Positions 35,490 through 46,367 of a stretch of 64,000 nt of DNA are shown piece after piece. A program made the position numbers and the translations under genes. The notes beneath the pieces were generated by a model. It was given only the letters and a program-made list of their open reading frames with translations. It was not told the DNA's origin and did not search any database. This stretch comes from Marsupella aquatica (taxonomy: Eukaryota > Marchantiophyta): NCBI GenBank assembly GCA_973895155.1, contig OZ316893.1:8990001-9054000 (forward strand), in the 5' to 3' direction. Position 1 is the first letter of the stretch; every line of letters starts with the position of its first letter.

Positions 35490-35833
35490 TGTTGAGCATA
35501 GACGACATTCGCAACGGCAAGCCCATGAACCATCCAACGCACAATAGTCGACACAGAGAGATATGTGGTTCACCTCCACATGAGGCTACGTCCACGGGAA
35601 CACACAAGAGCTTTACTGCACTCTAGGCCGACCGGCCATACCAAGCATCCACAGCACAAGCTCTCCCTATCTCTCAACTAGCTCCGTAACAATGAGCCTA
35701 AGTTCCACCAGGGTCTGGCATCAGCCCTGGCTATATGCACAACAGCACTACCGCTAACCTTAGCTAGGTCCTAACCCGAGTTAGCCTAACTGTGGTTAGC
35801 ACAAGAGTCACAAGACTAGAGCAATATCTAACA
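35490..35833 (-). repeat. 3' LTR of Copia-1
   Basis: 344 bases, TGTTAG..CTCAACA in element sense. It contains a cluster of CTAAC/GTTAG motifs at about 35755-35830 (the U3 side) that could be MYB-type sites. Confidence 0.95.
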
Positions 35834-36040
35834 AACTCCCCCTTGACTCTTGTCTTGGGGACTGGACTAAATGCTACCATATGGATTCCTCAGTGGGAAG
35901 TTCTAGACAATCACCAAACCAGGTCTCCCCCTAAAAACCACAAGGGTTAACTAAGGGTTAACTAGAACTAAGCCGTAGCCTAACAGGAATGAGTAATCCA
36001 TATACAAATAGTCACACATTGCTAAATAACTCTACTTGCA

Positions 36041-39000
36041 CTACAATTGCAAAACCTGCAAAGTAGCACGGTGTCTTGAGAAACTCTCCAAAGGAATCAC
36101 TTTGGTAAAGGCATCAACGGGATTGAGCTTTCCATCAATCTTGACTAGCTCAAAAGTTTTATCAGACACTGCTTGCCTGATAAAATGGTACCTGATATCA
36201 ATGTGCTTCACCCTGCTATCCATCACCTGGTTAGCAGCCAAGTGAAGAGCACTCTGACTATCACAGTTTAGAGTCATTTTTCCATGCTCTAAACCCATCT
36301 CCGCGATCAACTTATCCAACCAAATTGCTTCCTTTGCTGCTTCTGCTGCTGTAACATACTCTGCTTCTGTAGTAGACTGAGATATGTACTTCTGCAAGGT
36401 AGATTTCCAACTGATACACCCTCCTCCAAGAGTGTATACAAACCCAGTTGTAGATCTCCTTGTATCCAGACAGCCTCCATAGTCAGAATCTACATAGCCA
36501 ACTAACGTTCTATTTGATCTGTTATCAAATAGTAATCCATAGTCCTGTGTTCCCCTCACATACCTGAGAATCCATTTCACAGCTTCCCAATGTACCTTCC
36601 CTGGATTTGACATGAATCTGCTGACCTTGCCCATCGCTAGGGCCAAGTCAGGTCTAGTACAAGTCATCAAATACATCAGACTGCCTACTGCCTTCTCATA
36701 AGGAATCTTAGCCATCAGACCTTTCTCCACAACATCCGTAGGAGAGAAAGCCAATGATAACTTGAAATGTGAAGCTAAAGGAATACTCACTGGCTTACAG
36801 TTCTCCATGTTGAATCGTGCAAGTACTTTCCTCGCATACTGGCCTTGACTCAAGCACAACTGTCCAGTCTCAGAGTTCCTAAAAATCTCCATCCCTAAGA
36901 TCCTCTTGGCCTTACCAAGATCCTTCATCCTGAATTCAGCGCTCAATTTTGCCTTGAGACTGTCAACCTCAGATTGATCTTTAGCCACAATTAGCATGTC
37001 ATCCACATAGATCACCAGAATGATGAAACCAAATACATCATTCTTGACTGATTTCGTATACACACAAGGATCATACACCATCCTTGTAAAACCTTGAGCA
37101 AGCATGAAATCATCAAACCGCTTGTTCCACTGTCTGGGAGACTGCTTCAATCCATACAAGGATTTGAGCAATCTGCAAACTAAGTTCTCTTGGCCCTTCT
37201 TCATAAAGCCTAGTGGCTGTCTCATGAAGATCATCTCTTCCAAGTTGCCATAGAGAAAAGCAGTAACAACATCCATCTGATTCATCACCAGATTAAAAAA
37301 CACAACAAGCTGACACAAGATCCGAATTGTGGAATACTTAGCCACCGGTGAAAAGACCTCATTGTAATCCACTCCTTTCTCCTGAGTGAACCCCTTGGCA
37401 ACAAGCCTTGCTTTGTAGATCTTATCTCCACCCTCTGAAGGACTGTCCTTCAACTTGTAAATCCACTTGCTGTCCACCACTTGCTGACCTCTTGGAAGCT
37501 CCACCAGCTCCCATGTCTTGTTGTCACTCAAAGATTGCAACTCCCTCTGCATTGCTGCATTCCACTCATGCTTCTGCTCTGAAGCACAAGCCTCACTATA
37601 CGAAGAAGGCTCTCCTTCTTCCAAGATCAAAGCCATGTCATCTTCATCAGGTGCAATGTCAATATCATCTAGTTTAGATGAGTCTGCCCATTGACCATAC
37701 CTGGTAGGAGCTCTAGTAGAACGATTGGAAGTTCTTCTAGTAGATGACTGAGGTTGATCTGCTGCTGCTGCTGGCTGAATTTGAGGTACCCCAGCAACAA
37801 TCTGCTCCTCTTGTTCCATCAAAGGAACCAGCTCCAAGCCCGGAGCTTCTCCATCTCTCCCGTCATGAACATCATCATGATTAATCTCTCCCTCAACTCG
37901 GTCCGGGATGTGAGATTTCCCCTTGTCAGTATGGGAGTCTTGAGAACTCTCCCCCTCCTTTGATGATCTGGACTCATTAAAGGACACATCTCTACTGACA
38001 ATTAGCTTACAGGTTACTGGATCCCATAACCTATAACCCTTCACACCTTTCTGATAGCCAAGGAAAATGCACTTCTTCGACTTGGACTCCAGCTTGGATC
38101 GAAGCTGGGAAGGTGTAAGCACATAAGCATCACATCCAAAAATCCTCAGATGTGAATAGTCTGCTGGACGCCCGTACCTCATTTCAAATGGCGTCTTGAA
38201 TCCAATAGAACTGGATGGAGAAAAATTTACCAAATAAGCTGCAGTGTTGACAGCTTCAGCCCAAAACTCATGTGGTAAGCATGATTGACTCAACATACTC
38301 CTCGAGCGGTCCAATAGTGTTCGGTTGAGTCTCTCAGAAATACCATTCTGCTGAGGAGTATAGCTTGTTGTGAGATGGCGGGTAATCCCCTGCTCCTTAC
38401 AATACGTTCCAAATTCACCGGAACTGTATTCACCGTCGTTATCCGATCGAAGATATCTCACCTTATTACCAGTCTGATTTTCAACTTGGGCTTTCCACTC
38501 CTTAAAAGTGGTAAAAACATCAGACTTATGGTGTAGAAAGTATATCCACGCATACCTTGAGTAATCGTCAATGAACGTGACATAGTATAACCGTCCAGAA
38601 TGTGAGGGAGTAGGGGCGGGACCCCACACATCACTATGTACATACTCAAGTACCTCCTTGCTGGTGTGAGTTCCAACTCCGAAGGGTTTCCTGTGCTGCT
38701 TCCCTAGCACACAGTGCTCACAAAATTCCAACTTACAAGATTGCAAATTAGAAAGTAATCCTTTCTTCTGAAGAATAATCAAACCTTTTTCACTCATGTG
38801 GCCCAAACGGAAGTGCCACAGCCGGGCCGTCTCCTCATGAGATAAGGTTACATTGGCTTCATCACAGACTACACTGCCCTCCAAAACGTATAGATTGCAA
38901 TGTCTCTTTCCCTTCAATACAACTTTAGTACCAGTTGAAACCTGAAGGACACCATTAGCAGAACTCCACTGATGGCCATTTGCCTCTAAAACTCCAAGTG

Positions 39001-39235
39001 AAATGAGATTTTTCATCATGCTGGGAATATGTCTCACATTCCTCAATGTTCTCACAGCACCATCAAACATCTGAAATCTAACAGATCCAAGTCCAACTAC
39101 TTGACATGGGATTCCATTTCCCATCAACACTGACCCGTTGGAAACCGTGTAAGAATTGAAAAAATCTCTCCTATAGCAAATGTGAAAAGTACATGCACTA
39201 TCTAGAATCCAGTCATCACTACCTGGATTTGACAC
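36041..39235 (-). CDS. pol: Copia-1 pol: protease, integrase, reverse transcriptase, RNase H
   Basis: An intact frame of 1064 codons. In order it shows an aspartic protease (WILDSACTFHIC at the start), the integrase zinc-binding region (H..H then CEHCVLGKQ), the integrase core (HSDVWGP, FIDDYSRYAWIYF, LRSDNDGEY and the QNGISERLNRTL glutamate region), reverse transcriptase (MDVVTAFLYG, KSLYGLKQSPRQWNKRF, IYVDDMLIV) and RNase H (GYVDSDYGG, STTEAEYV). All catalytic residues seem present. It is in the same frame as gag and separated from it by one TGA codon (39260-39262). The annotated start at 39235 is a GTG, so translation would need stop read-through, or the stop is a mutation. Confidence 0.95.
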   Translation of the reverse strand: MSNPGSDDWILDSACTFHICYRRDFFNSYTVSNGSVLMGNGIPCQVVGLGSVRFQMFDGAVRTLRNVRHIPSMMKNLISLGVLEANGHQWSSANGVLQVSTGTKVVLKGKRHCNLYVLEGSVVCDEANVTLSHEETARLWHFRLGHMSEKGLIILQKKGLLSNLQSCKLEFCEHCVLGKQHRKPFGVGTHTSKEVLEYVHSDVWGPAPTPSHSGRLYYVTFIDDYSRYAWIYFLHHKSDVFTTFKEWKAQVENQTGNKVRYLRSDNDGEYSSGEFGTYCKEQGITRHLTTSYTPQQNGISERLNRTLLDRSRSMLSQSCLPHEFWAEAVNTAAYLVNFSPSSSIGFKTPFEMRYGRPADYSHLRIFGCDAYVLTPSQLRSKLESKSKKCIFLGYQKGVKGYRLWDPVTCKLIVSRDVSFNESRSSKEGESSQDSHTDKGKSHIPDRVEGEINHDDVHDGRDGEAPGLELVPLMEQEEQIVAGVPQIQPAAAADQPQSSTRRTSNRSTRAPTRYGQWADSSKLDDIDIAPDEDDMALILEEGEPSSYSEACASEQKHEWNAAMQRELQSLSDNKTWELVELPRGQQVVDSKWIYKLKDSPSEGGDKIYKARLVAKGFTQEKGVDYNEVFSPVAKYSTIRILCQLVVFFNLVMNQMDVVTAFLYGNLEEMIFMRQPLGFMKKGQENLVCRLLKSLYGLKQSPRQWNKRFDDFMLAQGFTRMVYDPCVYTKSVKNDVFGFIILVIYVDDMLIVAKDQSEVDSLKAKLSAEFRMKDLGKAKRILGMEIFRNSETGQLCLSQGQYARKVLARFNMENCKPVSIPLASHFKLSLAFSPTDVVEKGLMAKIPYEKAVGSLMYLMTCTRPDLALAMGKVSRFMSNPGKVHWEAVKWILRYVRGTQDYGLLFDNRSNRTLVGYVDSDYGGCLDTRRSTTGFVYTLGGGCISWKSTLQKYISQSTTEAEYVTAAEAAKEAIWLDKLIAEMGLEHGKMTLNCDSQSALHLAANQVMDSRVKHIDIRYHFIRQAVSDKTFELVKIDGKLNPVDAFTKVIPLESFSRHRATLQVLQL

Positions 39236-39259
39236 TACATTGAGAGCATAACCTTGACA

Positions 39260-40324
39260 TCACAATATGTCATCATCATCGAGTAAATCTACCTCATGCG
39301 AGCTCGATGCCGCATTAGCAGAGGCAATAGGGACCTTTACTCGACAATCCCTTTTCATGTGGCCTGGCTTGCCACAATTCCAACATGCAAGAGGCTTCCT
39401 CTCTTGCGATTTTCCTCTGGATTTAGATCTCCCCCGTGATGTAGATCTAAACCTGTTCTGCCCATTCGTGCGCTGCGTTGCTCTTCCCCTGTTCACATTG
39501 AGCGCAGTGCCAGAAGAAGATGCTGTCTGTGATTGACCCAGCTTTTTCTGGGCATCATCAGACAGTAAAGAGCTTACCACCTCATTATACGAAATGGACT
39601 TCAGATCTCTGTACAAGAGAACCTGTTTCAAGCCCTGATAAGACGGCGGTAAGGAGCTTAGCAAAAGCAAGGCCTTATCCTCATCTTCAACTCCTTTTCC
39701 CAGGTTTGACAGATCCACCGCAAGACTGTCAAATTCATCCAGGTGATCCTGCATCTTGCTCCCTTCCTTGAGCCTGAGGCTCATCAAGAGAGACTTCTTG
39801 TACAGCCGGTCTGACGCATCTTCCCGGTAGTACTTCTCTCTTAGAGCCTTGAACAGTGACGCGCAATCCGCATAATCATCCAGCTGCTTGATGATGTGCG
39901 GCTTGAGATATAGCATCACTGCATTGACAGCAATCACCTGCTCCTGTCTCCATTGTCTCACTGAAATCTCCTCCTCTCCATCATACTGCTCTCGCGATGA
40001 AAGCAGATGAGCTAAGCCCATGGCCCGTAGAACACCCTTCACTTGCTTCTCCCAGAGCAAGTAATTAGTACGACCATCGTACTTCTCCACCTCAAACTTC
40101 ACTCCTCCAAATCTAGCCATCTCCCTCTTCTTCCCTACTACCGACAGCTCTGGTAGTAACACAGCTTCCTCCATTGCATGCCGCACCGGTGACCGTACCG
40201 GTGTAATAAGTTCCTCCTCAAACGGTAGCAGCTCCTCCTCAGACTCTCCGTCTGACCGTCGTGATCCTGAAGCTCCACCGACGCCAATTCTTCCAGTATC
40301 CTCCGAGTCACTCATATGAAACAA
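39260..40324 (-). CDS. gag: Copia-1 gag
   Basis: 354 codons. After an acidic N-terminal extension of about 68 residues comes the usual Copia gag core (MARFGGVKFEVEKYDGRTNYLLW). A basic Arg/Ser-rich stretch and a CCHC zinc knuckle follow (CWNCGKPGHMKRDC, CX2CX4HX4C), and the end is acidic (DLLDDDDIL). Gag forms the virus-like particle and packages RNA. The extension may be real or translation may start at Met69; both are open. Confidence 0.93.
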   Translation of the reverse strand: MFHMSDSEDTGRIGVGGASGSRRSDGESEEELLPFEEELITPVRSPVRHAMEEAVLLPELSVVGKKREMARFGGVKFEVEKYDGRTNYLLWEKQVKGVLRAMGLAHLLSSREQYDGEEEISVRQWRQEQVIAVNAVMLYLKPHIIKQLDDYADCASLFKALREKYYREDASDRLYKKSLLMSLRLKEGSKMQDHLDEFDSLAVDLSNLGKGVEDEDKALLLLSSLPPSYQGLKQVLLYRDLKSISYNEVVSSLLSDDAQKKLGQSQTASSSGTALNVNRGRATQRTNGQNRFRSTSRGRSKSRGKSQERKPLACWNCGKPGHMKRDCRVKVPIASANAASSSHEVDLLDDDDIL

Positions 40325-40738
40325 TCACGAAAAAATATCTTTTTTCGAAACTTTTCATAAAACTCAAAACTCAACACCGCCGCGTAGCCCACGAAGCTAG
40401 GAGTCCAATACTGAAATCCGAAATCAAAATCGAAATTCGACGGAAAAGTTATTCAAATTTTGGTCGGGGTGGGTAAAACCTTGAGAAACTCCCCCGTTTT
40501 GACCACCTTGGAGAATAACCGAAATACCAAGTACAACCTGTCGTCGGAATCGCGATGTGATCAGTGCGCCGCGTTGCTAACTCCAGTGGCAACGTCCTCA
40601 CCAAAAAAGAACCAAAAAAGTTACTGTGCGGCGGACGGAATCTTTGTGTGACGGCCGAAAAACAGCTCTCTGTTTTTTGGGAATATTCCCGCACAGTCCA
40701 ACAGGGCTCACAGGGGGCCGTTCCCCCTGTCGGAGCGG

Positions 40739-41272
40739 TTAAAACGGAGGGTCACAGGGCCCGGGATGAGGCACAACCAATAAGGAGGAGGAGAGAAAAA
40801 ATAAATTCAGAAAAACACACTCTAAAGGGGTCTTAAAGCCTTTGGCAAAGGCGCACGTATTCGCGGCCAGAATCGCGTATAAATTGCAAAAAACGGGAAA
40901 AAAAACGGGTTTAAAGGGGTCAAAACGCGCATATTTTTGTGTTTTTGGGCCGTATATGGGCGTGTTTGGCCGTATTTGGGCCCAAAAAAGCACGTTTTCA
41001 CGCTTAAAGGGGTGTGGGAGGCCGGTGTGCACGCCGGGGCGTACGGCGAACCTGGTTTGTCGGGTATTGGGGCCGTATTGGGGCAAAAAATGCCCTAAAC
41101 TAACCTTTAAAATGTGCCCAAAATGACACAAAGGCCGTGTTACAAACCTCAGCCGCCTCCGCTTTGGTTTCCAATGAGAAAAGTGATGACCGCCGACATG
41201 AAAATGTTTCCGAATTGCACCGGCACATCTGAAGCTCCACGAGAGAAAGAACTTATGTTGCGTCACCTTCAC
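40739..41272 (-). CDS. Sense open frame in the Copia-1 leader, unknown
   Basis: 177 codons in element sense, between the primer-binding site and gag. It is rich in Phe, Pro, His, Arg and Lys, with repeated GPxT-like and PFKP/PFKR words arising from the homopolymer-like DNA (AAAGGGGT and GGCCGTAT motifs). No domain recognised. It may be a fortuitous frame in a structured leader. Confidence 0.3.
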   Translation of the reverse strand: MKVTQHKFFLSWSFRCAGAIRKHFHVGGHHFSHWKPKRRRLRFVTRPLCHFGHILKVSLGHFLPQYGPNTRQTRFAVRPGVHTGLPHPFKRENVLFWAQIRPNTPIYGPKTQKYARFDPFKPVFFPVFCNLYAILAANTCAFAKGFKTPLECVFLNLFFLSSSLLVVPHPGPCDPPF

Positions 41273-41810
41273 TCCGCGTCAAGTGCCAATCCCGGACTCA
41301 AAACGACCGTCTCGCCACGATCTCTCCGTTGAGCCTCAGCACTTCGCGTTTCTTCCTCCGAGTCAACCATCACGACAAGTAATCCGGTTCAGGGAAAAAC
41401 AAGCACCATAGCTTGTCTTTTACCAGAACGCCTCCTTCACTCATCACGACGCACTCGTTTCGCAAACGTCAACAAACTAGATACCAAAACGACCAGCACG
41501 CTCCAACCTTCAACTTGAACTATCACATGCGACGCCCAGCACACCGCACAGCTCACACCGTTGAAGAAACAATCTCTGGTTTCTCCCCTGAAATACCGTC
41601 GAACACGAATAAACCCTGAACGACGCAAACTTCAATTCCTCCGCACCACGGATACCGATCAGCGAGCTCTAACCACCGTTAGAATGCCCTCTCACTAACC
41701 TATCCGCTCAGCCACACACAATCAAGTTTCATGCGACGAAACTCTGAATGTACCATTGACAATGAACGTTGGAAAAACCTGTCACGAAAAACCTCGTCAC
41801 CTCCCAAGCA

Positions 41811-41823
41811 TGCTCTGATACCA
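41811..41823 (-). promoter_or_regulatory. Copia-1 primer-binding site (initiator tRNA-Met)
   Basis: TGGTATCAGAGCA on the minus strand, two bases after the 5' LTR. It is the usual complement to the plant initiator tRNA-Met 3' end and primes minus-strand DNA synthesis. Confidence 0.95.
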
Positions 41824-41825
41824 CT

Positions 41826-42169
41826 TGTTGAGCATAGACGACATTCGCAATGGCAAGCCCATGAACCATCCAACGCACAATAGTCGACACAGAGAGATAC
41901 GTGGTTCACCTCCACATGAGGCTACGTCCACGGGAACACACAAGAGTTTTACTGCACTCTAGGCCGACCGGCCATACCAAGCATCCACAGCACAAGCTCT
42001 CCCTATCTCTCAACTAGCTCCGTAACAATGAGCCTAAGTTCCACCAGGGTCTGGCATCAGCCCTGGCTATATGCACAACAGCACTACCGCTAACCTTAGC
42101 TAGGTCCTAACCCGAGTTAGCCTAACTGTGGTTAGCACAAGAGTCACAAGACTAGAGCAATATCTAACA
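41826..42169 (-). repeat. 5' LTR of Copia-1
   Basis: 344 bases and almost identical to the copy at 35490-35833. Differences noticed: CAATGG/CAACGG, ATACGTGG/ATATGTGG and AGTTTTAC/AGCTTTAC. Confidence 0.95.
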
Positions 42170-42370
42170 AGATCCTGGTACGGTGAATCATTATATCTCA
42201 TTTTGAATCAGTGACAACATCAAGGTTTCCTTCAGGAAGATGACTCAAACTTGATCTCAACCAATCTCTAGCAAGCAGACAGTTCAAATCAAACAACATG
42301 CATTGCAAAGAAGCTTTGCTCTGGACGACAATGTCTTATATATTTCAATCTCAGTTTGAGTGAGTGAGAG

Positions 42371-45300
42371 TTAATCTTCCTTTAGAAGATCCCCTAAACT
42401 TTGTACAATGACAGCTCCCTGACCTATCTTTTCAATTTCAAGTAAGAACTCCAGGACAATATTCATGGATGGACGATTTTCGGGCACCATCCCTGTGCAA
42501 AAAAGGCCTAACTGCAAAGTTAACATCATTTTCTGCCTAATGATGCCATCACGGGCACCCTCAATTTTGAGCTTCGGGTCAAGGATCTCTAGTGGTGTCA
42601 TTTCGGGTGTAATCTCTGACTCTTGAAAACTGCATTGCACTCTACTCACTAGACCCTCATCTTGGCCATAAGAGGTCATGCTTTGAACTTCTGTAACTGC
42701 CTTTGCAGTCAAGAGCTCAAGAAGAACCACTCCAAAGCTGTAAACATCTCCTTTGGTGCTGACTCTCGTACCTGTCCCATATTCTGGATAACCAAAGAAT
42801 TAATTATTGATACCTAAGTAAACACTATTATCTCAACTCACATTTGTACTGCTCCTGTGCATTCGTCACAATCTACAGAGTGACACCTACAATCATGCAT
42901 GTTTAATTAGATGACCTAGCTGTAACAGCAGAGCACCTAGCAGAATTTGCAGTGTGAGTGGAGTATACTTGAAGACTAAAGCACATTAGTGGAACACGCT
43001 CACCTGGGGGCATGTAGCCGAGCGTGCCACAAATAGCGGAGGCAGAGACTTCCCCATTGTCGTAAGCCACGAATCTGGAAATGCCAAAGTCACATAGTTT
43101 TGGTTCCAAATCTGCATCCAGAAGTATGTTGCTCGGCTTCAAATCCCTATGCATGATCGGATCTGGGACTTCATGGTGAAGGTACACCATTCCATGCGTC
43201 ACACCCAAGAGTATCCTGAATCTTTCTGCCCAAGTCAACTCACAGGGGGCATTTCCATGCAGGTTTGCATGCAAACTCCCCTTGGGCATGTATTCCAGCA
43301 AGATAGCCTTAATATCCTTGCTAGAGTACAACCCGATAACTTTGATGACATTGCGGTGGCGTAACTGAGCAAGAGTGTGTGCCTCACTCAAGAACTCCTT
43401 CGCATCATGCTCCTCTTCAACAATTGTACTGGGCCTGATATCCTTCCAAACTTTGATGGCTATGATGTCACCTCCAGTTAATGTGGCTTTGTACACAATA
43501 CTTTTGTGGCCCTTTCCAATTGCAGCGCCCTCCCCAGCTCCTATGGCAGCAACTATGTCAAACTTCGTAAAGAACCTCATCGAAGGATCATTGATAAATG
43601 TTACGAGTCCGAGGTCCTTGCTATCCTTCTGGACATGACGATGGGACGAGAAATACAAGGCACCCAGGAGAATTATGACAAACGCCACAGCAGAAACTAC
43701 AGATATCCACACCAGGGGACACTCAAAACCCTTGCAATGATGGGACCTTCCCATGCTTGGCGAAGGTACTTCAACTGGACAGAGTCGTTGAGGCCCAAGA
43801 ATACCTCCACACAGGCCGGGATTTCCCAAAAATGAAGCCGTCGTCAGCTTGGCCTGGAAAGCACCAAAACTCGGAATCGGCCCACTGAAGTTGTTATACG
43901 AAGCGTTGAAGGTCGAGAAATTCTTAAGCAATCCAAGATCTCGAGGAATTGCTCCTGAGAACTCATTCAAAGAGACATCCAAGCTTCGAAGCAAAACGCA
44001 GCCTCCAAGACCCAAAGGAATCACTCCTGAGATGTTGTTGGCGGATACATTTATAACCTGTAGTTTGCTCAGTCCACCAAATTGCGATGGCCATGAGCCA
44101 GATAAGAAATTGCTGGATAAATCCAACGTGGTCAAAGCAATCATCGTTGCAAAAGCTTCCCCTGGGATACTTCCTGTAAGTCTGTTGTTTGAAAAATTCA
44201 CAAATAGCAGCTGCGTACAATTACCCAAGGAACTCGGAAGTGCCCCTATGAGTCGATTTGCAGAGATGTCCAGCTGCTGCATATTGACAAGTTGACCAAT
44301 CTCCGTTGGGATGGTACCACCTAACTTATTGTCACTGAAATCAAGGAATTGCATGAAGAAAAAGTTCCTCAGGACAGGAATCTTTCCATGAAACTGATTG
44401 CTTCCAAGTACAAGAGACTGTAGATTGGTTAAGTTGGCCAGCCCGACGGGGATTTCTCCACTCATGATATTTACACTCAAATCCCAAAATTCTAGGTTGG
44501 AGCAATTGCTGAAGGATTCGGGGATCGGACCCTGCAAATAGTTATTAGAAGCAACAAACTCCACCAGCGAGGGGCTTCCAAAATCTCCATCTAATTTCCC
44601 ATTTAATTGAATATTACCGACTCCGATTGTAAGTAAGGTTGACGTTAGATTGTAGATGAACGAAGGGAGAGAGCCTGGAGAGAATAAGTTATTTCCAATT
44701 TCGAAACGTACCAACTGTGACAGGTGTCCTAACTCAGGGGGTACCTGACCGGTGAGCCGATTGTTGTGTACAGAAAACTCCTGCATAGCAGTGCAATTCC
44801 CCAGAGATGCTGGAATCCCTCCTGATAAATTGTTATCGAAGAGTTCAAAATGAACTAGTTGGGATAGTTGACCTAGCTTCGTGGGAATTTCACCTTGCAG
44901 ATTCATCTCGGGAAAATACAGAACTGCCAAATTTGGGAAGGATCCTATCCACAAGGGCAAACCTTGAGGATAAAATCCTAGGTTTTCTCCCAACAGAAGA
45001 TACTGTAAGAGCGAACAATTGGATAATGAGGAGGGAAGTAAACCAATCAACGCGTTACCCACAAGATATAGGAATTCCAAGTTGCCAAGTAAACCTATTT
45101 CATCTGGGATAGCACCAGTCAAGTGGTTATAGTGCAATCTAAGAAGCGTTAGGGAGGTGACATTGAAAATGGATCTTGGAATTTCTCCGACAAGGCCACT
45201 GTTTTCCATCCCCAATTTTTCCAAATTGGTGAGTGAACCCAAGTCATGTGGAATCTCAGATCCATCCCAATAATTTCCTCCCAATCCCAGAATGGTAAGA

Positions 45301-46367
45301 TTTGATAATTGTCTCCAAGCCTGAGGTAGGTTACCAGAGAAGAGATTATAACCTAGGTCGACTCCGTGCAGTGAAGTGAGATTCAATATCCACATAGGGA
45401 AACTCCCCTCGAAGATGCAATTATAGACTGAAAGATGTTGCAAGTGAATCAACTCTCCCAACTGGAACGGGAGTTCCCCTCCTAATCTGAGATTGAGGGG
45501 AAACCGCAACTGAATAAGGGCTGAGCAATTACCCAACGTAGGTGGAACGGAGCCGGAAAGAGAGTTATTCCCCAGATTCAGATAGTTCAGATTGGACAAG
45601 GCGCTCAATTGGGAAGGAATGCCTCCGTCAAGAAAGTTCGTAGCTAAATCCAGATGTCGTAGTGCGGAGGAGTTGCCTAGTGTTTCTGGAATCGCTCCGG
45701 TGAGATTGTTGTGGGACAAGTCCAGAGTTTGAAGTTTCTCAAGATTTCCCACCGGAGAAGGGATAGATTCATTAAGTTCGTTGAAGGAGATGTTGAGATG
45801 CAACAGATTGGAGCAGTTCCCAAGACTAGCCGGTATCGAGCCGCGCAAGAAGTTTTGCGAGAGGTCCACATGCTGAATATTTGGAAGCTGACCAAGGAGG
45901 GTTGAGACCGTTCCTACCAGGTTAAGACTGTGTAGATTGAGGGTCGTGACATGTGTGGAGTTGGGAGAACATCCAACCCCGCGCCATCTGCAGGGATCAG
46001 AGTCGTTTGCACGCCAGCTGTTCAGCACTCCAAGCGGATCGCCGGTGATTTCACTCTTGAAAGCCATCAGAATTTCCACTTCCTTGCTAGACTTGCTCGG
46101 ATTGACTTTAACGTTTTGGTCAAACGAGAGTCTTCTCCTTCCCCGGCTCCCCGCCTTGTCGGATGTGGAAAGAGTAGTGCCGGATGTGGAAAGAGTGGCT
46201 ACCCGATAGATTGCTGGAGACTTGGCTCCGCTCATCCTCATCAAAGCTACAGCATGACTCTCCAGACTGCTGTCTATAGAAGCTCCAAAGGACCATTGCC
46301 CGTCGGCTAGGATCACGACGGTGATGATCAGATGCCGGAGAAGAGTATCTCTGATCGTTGCTGCCAT
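42371..46367 (-). CDS. LRR receptor-like serine/threonine kinase
   Basis: Two exons: 46367 down to 43004 and 42783 down to 42371. A 220-base intron is spliced inside the kinase domain, joining GYMPP to EYGTGTRV. The product is 1258 residues. The start at 46367 was chosen because MAATIRDTLLRHLIITVVIL forms a signal peptide; the frame is open to 46490, giving up to 41 extra residues. An LRRNT cap (SDPCRWRGVGC) precedes about 25 plant-type LRRs. A transmembrane helix lies near 883-905. The kinase has a Gly-rich loop (GKGHKSIVYKA), AIKVW lysine, HRDLKPSN with Asp1075, DFG and a GTLGYMPPEYG activation segment, so it is an RD kinase expected to be active. It should sit in the plasma membrane and sense an extracellular ligand, which cannot be inferred here. 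Its 3' end is duplicated at 33990-34264. Confidence 0.95.

Larger units (their letters stand above)
35490..42169 (-). mobile_element. Complete Copia LTR retrotransposon (Copia-1)
   Basis: The element is 6680 bases on the minus strand. Two 344-base LTRs (35490-35833 and 41826-42169), TG..CA ended in sense, differ at about three positions that I can see, all C/T. The primer-binding site TGGTATCAGAGCA follows the 5' LTR (41811-41823) and the polypurine tract AAGGGGGAGT abuts the 3' LTR (35834-35843). Flanking five-mers are TGATC and AGATC, so four of five bases of the expected duplication match. Between the LTRs lie a roughly 1.5-kb leader, gag and pol in PR-INT-RT-RNaseH order, as in Copia. High LTR identity implies a recent insertion. 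Confidence 0.95.

Noticed and set aside
43375-46310. Several plus-strand frames across the LRR kinase
   Set aside because: Shadows of the LRR-coding strand; no domain of their own.
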